Source: Verrucomicrobiales bacterium
Lineage (GTDB): Bacteria; Verrucomicrobiota; Verrucomicrobiia; Limisphaerales; CAIMTB01
Assembly (NCBI GenBank): GCA_016795425.1
Contig: JAEUHG010000070.1
Coordinates: forward strand, 1-40,228
Direction: 5' to 3'
Length of the DNA: 40,228 nt
In this document: in pieces, positions 1-8,973 of the stretch
How positions within the stretch are numbered: position 1 is the first letter of the stretch
How the letters are laid out: each line of letters opens with the position of its first letter
Notes under the pieces: model-generated
Told to the model about the DNA's origin: nothing
The model's database searches: none
What the model saw: only the letters and a program-made list of their open reading frames with translations
Made by a program: the position numbers and the translations under genes

Positions 1-1
1 T

Positions 2-2869
2 TCCACGCTGGCGGAGCTGCCGCCGGACATTTTTGCGCCGCAGGTCTCCAAATTCGACGTCGACGCCGCGCCGGTGATGAGTTTGGCGATGTCGGGCGAT
101 CGTCCGGTGCGGGAGTTGACGGAGCTGGCGGACAAGATTGCCCGGGTGCAGCTGGAGCGTGCCGACGGCGTGGGGGAGGTGGAGGTTTTTGGTGGATTAC
201 CGCGGGCCATCAACATCTGGGTGGATGCCGATCGTCTGGCGGCCTACGAATTGCCGATCTCCACGGTGCGTGACGCGTTGGTGCGGCAGAACGCGAATAT
301 TCCGGCCGGCAACCTGACGGGGCCCTTGAAGGAGCGCGTGTTGCGGACGATGGGTCGCGTGGCGGATCCGCGCGATTTTGACGACCTCGTGGTGGCGACG
401 GTGAATGGGAATCCGGTGCGTATTCGGGACATTGGCCGGGCGGAGGACGGCACCAAGGAACAGCGATCGGTGGCGCGGTTGGACGGGCGGCCGTGTGTTC
501 AATTGGACGTGCGCCGGCAGTCGGGAGCCAACACCGTGGCGGTGATCGAATCAATCAAGGCGAAGCTGCCGGCCTTGTTGGCTCAGTTACCGCCGGACGT
601 GAAGATCGAGGTGATTCGGGATCAGTCGCGGTACATCTACGAGGCGCTGGCGGAGATCCGCCGTCACCTGATTCTGGGGAGTGTTTTCGCCAGTCTGGTG
701 GTCCTGGCATTCATGCGCAGTTGGCGGGCGACCTTGATTGCCGCGGTGGCCATTCCGGTGTCGGTGATCTCGACCTTCGGCATGATGTGGGCGCTGAACT
801 TCACGCTGAACAGCGTCACCATGCTGGCCCTGGTGCTGATGGTGGGGATCGTCATCGACGACGCGATCGTGGTGTTGGAAAACATCTTCCGGTTCGTCGA
901 GGAGAAGCAATTGGGCGCGTTCGAAGCGGCGCGCATGGCGACGGCGGAGATTGGCCTGGCGGTGATGGCGACGACGTTCAGCCTGGTGGTGATCTTCGTG
1001 CCGGTGTCCTTCATGTCGAGCATCGCCGGCCGCTTCCTCTTCCAGTTCGGACTCACGGCGGCGGTGGCCATGCTGGTCAGCCTGCTGGTGTCCTTTACGC
1101 TGACTCCGATGATGAGCGCCCGGCTGTACCAGTTCACCTCGTCGAAGGCGCAACGACACGGTGGGTCGCGCAAAGGGCCGTACGCTTGGATCGAACGCGG
1201 CTACCTGCGGTCGTTGGGGTGGTCGATGCGCCATCGATGGTCGGTGGTCCTCTGCGCCGTGGTGGTGGTGGCACTCTCGTTGCCCTTGTACCGGGTGGTG
1301 CGCCAGGAATTCACCCCGGGGAACACCGACGAAGGCGAGTTCGAGATCACCCTTTCGGCACCCGAAGGGACAAGCCTCGCCGCGATGGACGAAGTGGTGC
1401 GGCGCGCGGAGGATTTGGTGCGGGACGTGCCTTATTTGAGGACCGTCCTGGCCTCGACCGGATCCGGGGGCGGTTTTTCGGGGATCAATCAGGGCCGCTT
1501 GTTCGTGCTCTTGGCCCCGCACCACGAGCGGACGTTCACCTGGAGCCGTCTCCTGTCGTTGACTCCGTGGAAGGCGTTCGAAGGAAACGCCTCGCAGGGC
1601 GAGGTGATGCAGATGGTTCGGCAGCGACTGAAATCTCTCGCTCCGGTGCGGGTCGGGGTGCGCGGAGGCGGTTCGTCGATCAACATCGGCGGTCCGGGAT
1701 TCGAGATCGACTTCGCGCTACTGGGGCCGGACCTGGATCAATTGGCCGCTTATGCCGATCGGTTGCGGGAACGGGCGCCGGAACTGGGATTGCAGGATGC
1801 CGACACCACCTTGCGTCTGGACAAGCCCGAGCTGCGAATCGAGATCGATCGCGCGCGCGCGGCGGATTTGGACGTGGACGTGCAGGAAATCGCCGCGGCG
1901 TTGAGAATCATGGTGGGTGGCGACACGCGCGTTTCGCGGTTCCGGGATTCCGGGATCAACGACGACTACGACGTGCAACTTCGATTGACGGATGTCGACC
2001 GTGACGATCCGGCGGACCTGGGCCGGCTCTACGTTCCGAGGAAGTCGGGTGGACTGGTTCGCTTGGATAACCTGGTGCGGGTGGTGCCCGGCGAGACCGC
2101 CTCGCGCATCGACCGACTGGATCGCCAGCGGACGGTGGCGTTACGGGCGGGGATCGCACCGGGCTATGCCCTCGGGGACCGGCTGAAGGCCCTGCGGGAT
2201 GAAGTGGCCGCGATGAACCTGCCGGCGACCTACACGACCAAGGTGTCGGGACGCGGACGCGAGTTAGAGGGAACGTTTCGGGAGTTTTTGTGGGCCTTCG
2301 CATTGTCGGTCGTCTTCATGTACATGATTCTCGCGTCCCAGTACGAAAGCCTGGTGCATCCCTTCACCATCCTACTCTCGCTGCCGCTATCGCTCCCTTT
2401 TGCGCTCCTCTCGTTATGGGTCACTGACAACACTCTCAACCTGTATTCGGGCCTGGGGCTGCTGGTCCTCGCAGGCGTCGTGAAGAAGAATGCCATCCTT
2501 CAAATCGATCACATGAACCAACTGAGAGCGAAGGGGCTCGGAGTGTTGGAGGCGGTGCTGCAGGGCAACCGGGACCGTCTCCGGCCGATCCTCATGACCA
2601 CGCTCTCTCTCGTCGCAGGAATGCTCCCGCTGGCGCTTGGGAGCGGACCGGGATCGGAGGAACGACGCGCGGTGGCGGTGGTGGTGATTGGGGGGCAGTC
2701 CCTCTGCCTGCTATTGACCCTGCTGATCACACCCGTGGTGTATTCGCTGCTGGATGAGGCCCGACTGCGCCTCCCTTGGATCGCCTGGATTCAAGGGCGC
2801 AGCGCCGTGACCCGAGCTGCGTCCCCGGACACTGATCAGTCCGGGCTTTCGGCTTCCCTGCGGGACTGA
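2..2869 (+). CDS. RND-family efflux transporter permease subunit (5' truncated by the window edge)
   Basis: This is an inner-membrane RND (AcrB/MdtC-like) proton-driven efflux pump. The frame is open from base 2, so the N-terminus lies outside the window; about 955 of the usual 1,030-1,060 residues are present. A membrane block near nt 690-1130 contains the TM4 proton-relay motif GIVIDDAIVVLEN (nt 845-885) with both Asp residues. The second membrane block near nt 2280-2750 contains GVVKKNAILQIDHMNQ (about nt 2475-2520), whose Lys matches the relay Lys of AcrB TM10. The two periplasmic porter halves are recognisable. The membrane-fusion partner would be expected upstream, outside the window. 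The relay motif and the lack of heavy-metal-type motifs suggest a drug/lipid (HAE1) rather than a metal (CzcA) pump, but the substrate cannot be read from sequence. Confidence 0.93.
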   Translation, partial: STLAELPPDIFAPQVSKFDVDAAPVMSLAMSGDRPVRELTELADKIARVQLERADGVGEVEVFGGLPRAINIWVDADRLAAYELPISTVRDALVRQNANIPAGNLTGPLKERVLRTMGRVADPRDFDDLVVATVNGNPVRIRDIGRAEDGTKEQRSVARLDGRPCVQLDVRRQSGANTVAVIESIKAKLPALLAQLPPDVKIEVIRDQSRYIYEALAEIRRHLILGSVFASLVVLAFMRSWRATLIAAVAIPVSVISTFGMMWALNFTLNSVTMLALVLMVGIVIDDAIVVLENIFRFVEEKQLGAFEAARMATAEIGLAVMATTFSLVVIFVPVSFMSSIAGRFLFQFGLTAAVAMLVSLLVSFTLTPMMSARLYQFTSSKAQRHGGSRKGPYAWIERGYLRSLGWSMRHRWSVVLCAVVVVALSLPLYRVVRQEFTPGNTDEGEFEITLSAPEGTSLAAMDEVVRRAEDLVRDVPYLRTVLASTGSGGGFSGINQGRLFVLLAPHHERTFTWSRLLSLTPWKAFEGNASQGEVMQMVRQRLKSLAPVRVGVRGGGSSINIGGPGFEIDFALLGPDLDQLAAYADRLRERAPELGLQDADTTLRLDKPELRIEIDRARAADLDVDVQEIAAALRIMVGGDTRVSRFRDSGINDDYDVQLRLTDVDRDDPADLGRLYVPRKSGGLVRLDNLVRVVPGETASRIDRLDRQRTVALRAGIAPGYALGDRLKALRDEVAAMNLPATYTTKVSGRGRELEGTFREFLWAFALSVVFMYMILASQYESLVHPFTILLSLPLSLPFALLSLWVTDNTLNLYSGLGLLVLAGVVKKNAILQIDHMNQLRAKGLGVLEAVLQGNRDRLRPILMTTLSLVAGMLPLALGSGPGSEERRAVAVVVIGGQSLCLLLTLLITPVVYSLLDEARLRLPWIAWIQGRSAVTRAASPDTDQSGLSASLRD

Positions 2870-2890
2870 ACCGTCCACACTTGGCGGCAC

Positions 2891-3604
2891 ATGGGCACCT
2901 CATTTCGCGTGTTTGGCTTCGACGGTAAGATCTACGGTCCGGTCCCAACCGCCTCACTGCTCGAATGGGCGGGCGATGGCCGCGTACAACGAGAGACCTG
3001 GATTCACGTGGAACCGGGGGACTTGTGGCGTCGGGCCGGCGAACTGGACGAGTTATCTTCAGTGTTCACCGTTCCTTCGGAGGCCTCCGCGGTGCCGGCG
3101 AGCCACGAAGGTCCCGCCGCGACCCGTGCCGGTGTGCCAGCGAAACACCTCACCCGACTTAAAGTCTTTTCCGAACTCACGCCCGAGGAATTGGAACCTT
3201 TTGCACAGCAGATGGTGGAACAGTCATTTCGCCCGTTCAGCATGATTGTCACCCAGGGGTCCCATGGCGATGCGATGTATTTCATCATCCAAGGAAAGGT
3301 CGGCATCAGCACGAAGGGGCAGGTGGCCGAGTCCTTCCTGGTCACCCTCGGGATCGGAGACACATTCGGCGAGATGTCGCTATTCGATCCTGGTCCGCGC
3401 TCGGCGGACGTGCGGGCCGAGAACGATGTGATCGTTTTGAAGTTGAGCGCCGATTCCCTGGCGAAGCTGACGACGGACGCACCCGTGGCGGCGGGAAAAT
3501 TCCTCTGGAATATCGCCCGACTGCTATCGGCGCGCATTCGAGCCATGGATAAGAAGGCGGCGTCGGCGAAGGACATGGATGCGGCGGGAAAAGCGGTTCA
3601 CTGA
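2891..3604 (+). CDS. GYF_2 domain plus cyclic nucleotide-binding domain protein
   Basis: This 237-residue soluble protein combines two domains. Residues about 5-57 look like a GYF_2 (DUF4339) module, with FGFDGKIYGPVPTASLLEWA and a later ETWIHVEPGDLWRRAGE. Residues about 90-215 look like a CAP/PKA-type cyclic nucleotide-binding fold, with LKVFSELTPEELEPFAQQM, GDAMYFIIQGKVGI and a phosphate-binding-cassette-like GDTFGEMSLFDPGPRSADV. No HTH follows the cNMP domain, so it is unlikely to be a classical CRP regulator and is more likely a ligand-sensing adaptor. The ATG at 2891 lies 21 bp after the RND stop, so co-transcription is plausible. The cassette has the FGE...RSA pattern, which suggests that a nucleotide can bind; the ligand is unknown. 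Confidence 0.85.
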   Translation: MGTSFRVFGFDGKIYGPVPTASLLEWAGDGRVQRETWIHVEPGDLWRRAGELDELSSVFTVPSEASAVPASHEGPAATRAGVPAKHLTRLKVFSELTPEELEPFAQQMVEQSFRPFSMIVTQGSHGDAMYFIIQGKVGISTKGQVAESFLVTLGIGDTFGEMSLFDPGPRSADVRAENDVIVLKLSADSLAKLTTDAPVAAGKFLWNIARLLSARIRAMDKKAASAKDMDAAGKAVH

Positions 3605-3660
3605 CCGGCAGCAGGCCGACCGCGGTTTGCCGTGCCAGCAAACCGCGATAGGGTGCGTTC

Positions 3661-4167
3661 ATGACAGGCCTGGAGATCCTCTGGCTGGCCGTGGCTCTGA
3701 TTCTCATGGGAATTGGAGTCTTGGGGTGCGTGCTGCCGGGCCTGCCGGGCACCCCACTCATATTCGCGGCTGCCGTCGGCCATCGCTGGTTGGTGGGGGC
3801 CGACACCGGAGCGCCTTGGTGGGTGTTGGCCATCCTGGGATTCCTGGCCGTGGTCTCAATCGGCGCGGATTTTCTAGCCACCTACTATGGGGCGCGGACC
3901 TTGGGCGCGACCCGGCGGGGCATGGTGGGGGCCGTGCTCGGTGGGGTGGTGGGGCTTTTCCTGGGACCGGCGGGCATCCTGGCGGGCCCCTTTGTGGGAG
4001 CGTTTTTGTTGGAATGGAGCGGCGGACGGGCATGGAGAGACTCGGCGAAGGCGGGGGCGGGGGCGACGGTGGGCTTGTTGGCCGGGGCGATGGGCAAAGT
4101 CGCCTGTTCCGTGTCGATGATCCTTCTGTTTGCGGCCAGTGTGTTTTGGAGAACTTTGGCGACCTGA
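3661..4167 (+). CDS. DUF456 family integral membrane protein
   Basis: A 168-residue, very hydrophobic protein with about four to five membrane segments. The N-terminal pattern ILMGIGVLGCVLPGLPGTPL, followed by a glycine-rich stretch (GMVGAVLGGVVGLFLGPAGI, residues about 81-102) and GPFVGAFLLEW, is typical of the DUF456 family. The function of the family is not established. It lies 56 bp after the cNMP-domain gene and 40 bp before a peroxiredoxin on the same strand, so it may belong to the same transcription unit. The ATG at 3661 puts the first membrane segment at the extreme N-terminus, as expected for the family. Confidence 0.85.
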   Translation: MTGLEILWLAVALILMGIGVLGCVLPGLPGTPLIFAAAVGHRWLVGADTGAPWWVLAILGFLAVVSIGADFLATYYGARTLGATRRGMVGAVLGGVVGLFLGPAGILAGPFVGAFLLEWSGGRAWRDSAKAGAGATVGLLAGAMGKVACSVSMILLFAASVFWRTLAT

Positions 4168-4207
4168 GGCGATCGACGCCCATTGATCCATTCAGCATTC
4201 GATTCCC

Positions 4208-4696
4208 ATGGCAAAAGGCAAAGCACCCCCCATCACCTTGAAGGTCGGAGATCCCGCACCGGACTTCTCGGGCAGGACCAACAACGGCGGCAGCATCGCT
4301 CTCGGCGAGCTCCGCGGAAAATGTGTCGTGCTGTATTTTTATCCGAAGGACGACACCCCGGGATGCACCAAGGAGGCGTGCGGATTCCGCGACCAGCACG
4401 CGGCATTGGTGAAAGCGGGAGCGGTCGTGATTGGCGTGAGTCCCGACCCGGTCAAGGCCCATGACAAGTTCGTGGCGAAGTTCCAGCTGCCCTTCCTTCT
4501 GCTTTCGGACGAAGACCACCGCATTGCCGAAACCTATGGAGTCTGGGGCGAAAAGCAGTTCATGGGACGGACGTACCAGGGCGTGCATCGGGCGACTTTC
4601 CTGATTGATGCCGCCGGCCGTTTGCGGGCGATCTGGCCGCAGGTGAAACCGGAAAATCACGCCGCGGAGGTGCTGGCGGCGCTTCGGGAGGTTTGA
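4208..4696 (+). CDS. bcp: Peroxiredoxin, BCP/PrxQ type (thioredoxin-dependent thiol peroxidase)
   Basis: A 162-residue cytosolic peroxidase that reduces H2O2 and organic hydroperoxides with thiol electrons. The active-site segment YPKDDTPGCTKEACGFRD (residues about 45-62) carries the peroxidatic Cys53 and the resolving Cys58 spaced five residues apart, the arrangement of atypical 2-Cys BCP/PrxQ enzymes. The start PAPDF and the later motif YQGVHRATFLIDAAGRLRAIW also fit the family. Length matches E. coli Bcp closely. It stands 91 bp upstream of a second peroxiredoxin; that gap contains a GGCCGA-TTCG-TCGGCC hairpin (4727-4742) with no T-run. Confidence 0.94.
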   Translation: MAKGKAPPITLKVGDPAPDFSGRTNNGGSIALGELRGKCVVLYFYPKDDTPGCTKEACGFRDQHAALVKAGAVVIGVSPDPVKAHDKFVAKFQLPFLLLSDEDHRIAETYGVWGEKQFMGRTYQGVHRATFLIDAAGRLRAIWPQVKPENHAAEVLAALREV

Positions 4697-4787
4697 CACA
4701 CACCCCGACTGCGTCCATTTAGACGGGGCCGATTCGTCGGCCAATCAATCACACACGCTAGCCGTAAACCCCAATCCACGTATCGAC

Positions 4788-5267
4788 ATGCCAATTGCCG
4801 TAGGAACCAAGGCCCCTGACTTCACCCTCAAGTCCAAGAACTCGACCGGGTTGGTGGACGTCAAGTTGAGCGCCAATTTCGGGAGCAAGAACACGGTCCT
4901 GCTTTTTTTCCCCCTGGCCTTCACCAGCGTCTGCACAGCGGAATTGTGCGATGTGACCCAGGGCATCAGTGCCTACAAGAGCCTGAACGCCGACGTGATC
5001 GGCATCAGTGTCGACAGCCCGTTTGCTCAGGAAGCCTGGGCGCAGAAGGAGAAGATCTCACTTACGCTGGTCAGCGACCTGAACAAGGAAGTCACTCGCG
5101 CCTACGGAGTTGAGTTCAAAGGCCTCGCCGGGATCGGCGATACCTCAGCGCGTGCCGCCTTCGTGATCGGCAAGGACGGCGTGGTGAAGTACTCGGAACA
5201 GACCGCGACTCCGAAGGATCTGCCGAACTTCAATGCCATCAAGGAATGCCTGGCCAAACTCGGCTAG
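4788..5267 (+). CDS. Peroxiredoxin, AhpE/AhpC-TSA-like
   Basis: A 159-residue thioredoxin-fold peroxidase. The motif PLAFTSVCTAELC (residues 42-54) holds the peroxidatic Cys49 in the P-x3-T-x2-C context, with Cys54 as a possible resolving Cys and Cys154 near the C-terminus. GISVDSPFAQEAWAQ and RAAFVIGKDGVVKY are typical AhpC-TSA motifs. It differs clearly from the BCP-type enzyme just upstream, so the pair is not a recent tandem duplication. The gene is followed after about 40 bp by a strong intrinsic terminator that closes this rightward cluster. Confidence 0.92.
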   Translation: MPIAVGTKAPDFTLKSKNSTGLVDVKLSANFGSKNTVLLFFPLAFTSVCTAELCDVTQGISAYKSLNADVIGISVDSPFAQEAWAQKEKISLTLVSDLNKEVTRAYGVEFKGLAGIGDTSARAAFVIGKDGVVKYSEQTATPKDLPNFNAIKECLAKLG

Positions 5268-5308
5268 GCATTCAGGAAGCGCAAACGCTGCCTCCCAGTT
5301 GAAACGCG

Positions 5309-5335
5309 AAAGGGTGCCTTTGCAGGCACCCTTTT
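5309..5335 (+). terminator. Intrinsic terminator after the peroxiredoxin genes
   Basis: The arm AAAGGGTGCC (5309-5318) is perfectly complementary to GGCACCCTTT (5325-5334) around a TTTGCA loop, with a short T-run at 5332-5335. The reverse strand also reads TTT after the stem, so it may act in both directions between the rightward peroxiredoxin gene and the leftward PEP-CTERM gene. Confidence 0.85.
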
Positions 5336-5387
5336 CATTGGGTCGATACCGACAAGAGCCTCCTGGTGGCCAGGAAGCGTGGAAGGG

Positions 5388-6080
5388 TCAGTTCGAATGC
5401 CCGCCTCGGGACAGGCCAGCTGAGCGCCGCCAGCGGCGAGCCAACCCGAAACCCAGGAGCCCCAGACCCGCCAGCGATGCCATCACGGCGGGTTCAGGCA
5501 CGGCGGCGAAGCCCACCGTCAAATTGTTGACCGCTGAGTACTGCCCGCTCACGCCATTCAAGGTGATGGACTGAATGTAGTTGGGAGCGGTGGTGGTGAA
5601 GCCGAGATAATCGAGGCTTCCAGAGGCGTGGCTGTTGACGTCAAAGGAGGACGTGCTGCCATCGTTCAGCGTGACACTGATCGTGCCATTCGCCGGGCTT
5701 TCATTGCCGTCCAAAAGGAAGAATTCCCCACCCACGGCGGTGATGTTCGGGGTGGTGAAGGAGAGGACGAGAGAATTGTTGAACTGAATGGTCGTCAGTG
5801 CCTTCGACGAATCCGGCAGCATGGCGACGTACAATTCGACATTCGCCGAAGCGGTATACTGAATCGGCCCCGTACCGCCGCTGAAATCATAGGTGCTGAG
5901 AAAATCCAGCGGCCCGGCCGCAAGGCCTTCGAAATCCTCGAAATAGGCACCCCCCTGGATGGCTGCATTAAACGAAGACAGCGAGGTGTAAACGGCCGCG
6001 GAATGGGCCGAAAAACTCGCCATGAGCCCCGTGGCAACAACCATCGCACAAGTCTCCAAACGATGTTTATGGCATTTCAT
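5388..6080 (-). CDS. PEP-CTERM sorting domain surface protein
   Basis: A secreted protein of about 230 residues. I chose the ATG at 6080 because it begins a clear signal peptide (MKCHKHRLETCAMVVATGLM followed by ASFSAHSA); the open frame continues upstream to 6182, but that stretch has no signal features. The mature part is Ser/Thr/Gly-rich, beta-type and of unknown function. The C-terminus is a textbook PEP-CTERM tail: VPEP, then a hydrophobic span (AVMASLAGLGLLGFGLA), then the basic cluster RRWRR. Such proteins are cleaved and anchored by an exosortase (EpsH/XrtA family) and are usually linked to exopolysaccharide. No exosortase gene is in the window. Confidence 0.88.
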   Translation of the reverse strand: MKCHKHRLETCAMVVATGLMASFSAHSAAVYTSLSSFNAAIQGGAYFEDFEGLAAGPLDFLSTYDFSGGTGPIQYTASANVELYVAMLPDSSKALTTIQFNNSLVLSFTTPNITAVGGEFFLLDGNESPANGTISVTLNDGSTSSFDVNSHASGSLDYLGFTTTAPNYIQSITLNGVSGQYSAVNNLTVGFAAVPEPAVMASLAGLGLLGFGLARRWRRSAGLSRGGHSN

Positions 6081-6312
6081 AATTGGCTCGCCTCGACACG
6101 CAAACCCCACTCGGAGACGGGCCCTCGTCTCAAAGGTGGCTTGCAGATCGGATTTCCCCTCTAGCCAACACGAGGATGGCATTCATGGCAAGGCTAACGT
6201 TCTGTTCTCCTGCGACTTGAAACCAAATTCCTTAACGCCGGGTCGAGGCCTGTCGCCGACTCCTCCCCAACGCACGAAGGACCGAGCCAAACCCGCTGGC
6301 GACTCATGCCGC
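6081..6312. other. Intergenic region upstream of the PEP-CTERM gene
   Basis: These 232 bp lie between the 3' end of the LacI-family gene and the start of the PEP-CTERM gene. It must contain the PEP-CTERM promoter and probably the end of the nadK-lacI transcript. I see no convincing -35/-10 pair, terminator or repeat here. Confidence 0.4.
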
Positions 6313-7335
6313 TCAGATCATGGTGTTGACCGCCGGAGGTGCAGTGCTTTTTCGGACGATGACCTCCGCGCGAAGTGTGCGCGATTCCGCCGGTCCGCCC
6401 GCCAACAACCGCTGCATAATTTCCATGGCGGCAACACCCAGCCGGAACTTGGGTTCACGGGCGGTGGTGAGTGGAACCCGCGCATGTTCGGCGGTTAGAA
6501 TATTCCCGAATCCAGCGACCGACACGTCTTCGGGTACTCGGACCCCCTGCGACACCAGGGCGTTGACGGCGCCAATGGCCACCAGGTCGTTAACGGCCTG
6601 GATCGCGGTAGCCCCGAGACTCTCCCGAACCAATTCGAGCGCGGCCTGGAATCCGTCCTCAATCGATGTCCCAGCCTGGAAGATGAGACGGTCGTCGTGA
6701 TCGATCCCGGCATCGCGCAAGGCACGGCGATGCCCGTCGAGGCGGGCCTGGGCGGAGGGCGACACGGTATGTCCGGCGAGAAACGCAATGCGGCGATGCC
6801 CCAGGCTGATCAAGTGCTGGGTCAGGTCCCGGCTGGCGCCGAGTTCGTCGGTGGCAACCCGGGAGAAGCCCTGGCAGAACTCCGGCGCGGGCCCCAGGAT
6901 GACCACCGGCGTGCGCAGGCGTTCCAGGTCGGCGTAAATTCTGGGGGTATCTCCCAGCCGCGGCACCGGGATCACAAAGAGCCCTTCCACACGGCGCGCC
7001 AGCAACCGCCGCAAGGCGAACTCCTCGCGTTCCGGCTTTTCGAGTGTGTGGGTCAGGAAGAGATCGAAGCCCAGGTCAAAGGCCCGGTCTTCGAGGGCCA
7101 TGATAAGCCGCGAATAGACCGGATTGATGACGCCCGGAATCACCAGTCCGAGAAGGCGCGTGGCGCGGGTTCGAAGGCCGGCCGCCATGGCGTGGGGAAC
7201 GTATCCCATCTCCGTGGCCAGAGAGCGGACACGGGATTTCGTGTTGGCGGAGATGTCCGGGGCGTCGCGAAGCACTTTCGACACGGTCATGATCGAGACG
7301 CCGGCTCGCTCGGCGATGTCTTTAAGGCGTACCAT
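6313..7335 (-). CDS. LacI/GalR family transcriptional regulator
   Basis: A 340-residue DNA-binding regulator. Residues 3-24 form the LacI helix-turn-helix (RLKDIAERAGVSIMTVSKVL), followed by the hinge segment with GYVPHAMAAGLRT. Residues about 60-330 are a periplasmic-binding-protein-like sensor domain, starting with LLGLVIPGVINPVYSRLI and including the late segment VRVPEDVSVAGFGN. It starts 21 bp after the nadK stop, so it is probably the last gene of the tlyA-nadK unit. Its effector is likely a sugar or nucleoside, but this cannot be deduced. No carbohydrate locus is adjacent. Confidence 0.93.
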   Translation of the reverse strand: MVRLKDIAERAGVSIMTVSKVLRDAPDISANTKSRVRSLATEMGYVPHAMAAGLRTRATRLLGLVIPGVINPVYSRLIMALEDRAFDLGFDLFLTHTLEKPEREEFALRRLLARRVEGLFVIPVPRLGDTPRIYADLERLRTPVVILGPAPEFCQGFSRVATDELGASRDLTQHLISLGHRRIAFLAGHTVSPSAQARLDGHRRALRDAGIDHDDRLIFQAGTSIEDGFQAALELVRESLGATAIQAVNDLVAIGAVNALVSQGVRVPEDVSVAGFGNILTAEHARVPLTTAREPKFRLGVAAMEIMQRLLAGGPAESRTLRAEVIVRKSTAPPAVNTMI

Positions 7336-7356
7336 GGGAGATCGTGCGGTGTTGGA

Positions 7357-8235
7357 TCAGGCGTGGGAACCGCTCCAATGCAGTTTCTGTTGGAGGGTTT
7401 GGAAGAAGGAACTGCCCGTGAGCCGCAGGAGGCGAATTTCCTCGGGCGCCTTTCGAATCACGGTTTCGTCACCCAGCCGCAGCCGGGTGGCCACCTGGCC
7501 GTCCGCCGTGAGATGCGTCTTGAGCTTCCCGGTACAAATGCGGACCAGGACCTTCGAGTTGAGGTCGACGATGACGGAACGATTGGAAAGGGTCAGCGGA
7601 CAGATGGGCGTGATGGTAAACACCCGGGCGGACGGACTGACGATGGCGCCGCCGGCGGCGAGGGAATAGGCCGTGGAACCCGTCGGCGACGCCACGATAA
7701 GACCGTCACAACGGTAGCGGGTGAGTTCCTCCCCATCCACGGCGACCTCGACCTCGATCATGCGAGACACATCGCCACGGGTGAAAACGAAGTCGTTCAT
7801 CGCCCGCAGCGGCGGCCCACCCCGCTTCAATTCGGCGAGCATCAAGGGCCGCGCCTCGATCCGGTAGTCGCCAGCCACGATGCGGTCCACAGCGGCCCCC
7901 AGTTGTCCGGCCGTCACTTCGGCAAGGAATCCCAGGCGCCCCACGTTAATGCCGAGCAAGGGTGTGGGTTGGCCCGCCACTTCGCGGGCGACCCGCAAAA
8001 TGGTGCCGTCACCGCCAAACACCAGCATGAGGTCGCACGCGGCGGCCAGCGCCCCGGTATCGGCGTGCGCGGCGATATCCAGCCCGGAGGTTTCGACAGT
8101 TGCTGCGTCACCGGCGACTTGGAATTGGTAGGCACGAAGCAGGCGGACTGCCTCCTCGAGCAAAGGCAGGCAGTTCGTCTTCTCGGTGTTCATCACCAAT
8201 CCGACGCGCCGAATGCGTTCAATGCGCTTTTTCAA
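7357..8235 (-). CDS. nadK: NAD kinase
   Basis: Phosphorylates NAD+ to NADP+ with ATP or polyphosphate in the cytosol. The 292-residue protein has the GGDGT motif in VFGGDGTILRVAR (residues about 72-84), GINVGRLGFLAEV, MNDFVFTRG in place of the usual NE motif, and the conserved CDGLIVASPTGSTAYSLAAG block. Length is normal for the family. Its start overlaps the tlyA stop by 17 bp, which suggests translational coupling; tlyA and nadK neighbour each other in many bacteria. Confidence 0.96.
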   Translation of the reverse strand: MKKRIERIRRVGLVMNTEKTNCLPLLEEAVRLLRAYQFQVAGDAATVETSGLDIAAHADTGALAAACDLMLVFGGDGTILRVAREVAGQPTPLLGINVGRLGFLAEVTAGQLGAAVDRIVAGDYRIEARPLMLAELKRGGPPLRAMNDFVFTRGDVSRMIEVEVAVDGEELTRYRCDGLIVASPTGSTAYSLAAGGAIVSPSARVFTITPICPLTLSNRSVIVDLNSKVLVRICTGKLKTHLTADGQVATRLRLGDETVIRKAPEEIRLLRLTGSSFFQTLQQKLHWSGSHA

Positions 8236-8959
8236 GCAATGCCAGGAACTCTTTGTTTCCAGCTGGCCCTAGTAGGGGAGATTCCGTGTGACCCATCCAT
8301 TGAAGCCGGGTCGAGCCCAACGCGAAAGAACGGAGTTCATCGATCACGCGGGCATGAATGCCCGGGTCCGAAATCACGCCACGACCGCGGTCGGCATCCT
8401 CCCGCCCGGCTTCGAATTGCGGCTTGATCAGCACGACCATGCGACCGCCGGAACGGAGCAGGGGCTCCACCGGCGGCAGGATCTTGCGCAGCGAAATGAA
8501 GGAACAATCGGCGACGGCGAGGTCAAAGGGAACAAACGGCGCCGGAAACGAGACCGGTGTCAGGTGCCGGGCGTTTACCCCTTCATGAACCCTGACCCGG
8601 GGATCCTGGCGGAGTTTCCAGGCCAATTGACCGCGACCAACATCCACCGCATCCACCGACTGAGCGCCATGCTGGAGGAGACAGTCGGTGAACCCGCCTG
8701 TGGAAGCTCCGATGTCGATGGCACGCAGGCCGGAGACCACAAGGGCGAACGTTTGCAGGGCATGCTCGAGCTTGAAACCGCCTCGGCTGACGTAGCGTTC
8801 CGGCGCTTCCAGTTCCACTTGATCGTCGGGACGGATCTTGCGCCCCGGTTTATCCGCCCTCTGACCATTCAGTCGGACCATTCCCGCCAACACGGCGCGT
8901 TGGGCTTTCTCACGGCTCTCGCAGAGGCCCAATTCCACGAGTCTTTGGTCCAAGCGCAT
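8219..8959 (-). CDS. tlyA: TlyA family RNA (cytidine-2'-O)-methyltransferase
   Basis: A 246-residue enzyme of the hemolysin A/TlyA family, which 2'-O-methylates rRNA. The N-terminal S4 RNA-binding domain starts MRLDQRLVELGLCESREKAQ, and the FtsJ-like methyltransferase domain contains YVSRGGFKLEHAL, the SAM-binding IDIGASTGGFTDCLLQ (residues about 81-96) and ADCSFISLRKIL. I placed the start at the ATG at 8959 because TlyA proteins begin with M-RLD. In-frame ATGs at 9043 and 9046 would add 28-29 residues and place the start within 4 bp of the divergent gene at 9050. The open frame running further left of that is an antisense shadow of the midA-like gene. Confidence 0.92.
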   Translation of the reverse strand: MRLDQRLVELGLCESREKAQRAVLAGMVRLNGQRADKPGRKIRPDDQVELEAPERYVSRGGFKLEHALQTFALVVSGLRAIDIGASTGGFTDCLLQHGAQSVDAVDVGRGQLAWKLRQDPRVRVHEGVNARHLTPVSFPAPFVPFDLAVADCSFISLRKILPPVEPLLRSGGRMVVLIKPQFEAGREDADRGRGVISDPGIHARVIDELRSFALGSTRLQWMGHTESPLLGPAGNKEFLALLEKAH

Positions 8960-8973
8960 GGCGTCGATGACGA

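Noticed and set aside
493..2004. A 503-codon open frame inside the RND pump gene
   Set aside because: It lies in another frame of a clearly conserved transporter gene and its translation is Gly/Arg-rich with no domain. GC-rich DNA gives many such long shadows.
4727..4742. GGCCGA-TTCG-TCGGCC hairpin between the two peroxiredoxin genes as a terminator
   Set aside because: There is no T-run after it and the stem is only six pairs; I do not call it a terminator.
6697..8427. A 576-codon rightward frame across lacI, nadK and tlyA
   Set aside because: It is antisense to three recognisable genes, and its translation is low-complexity.
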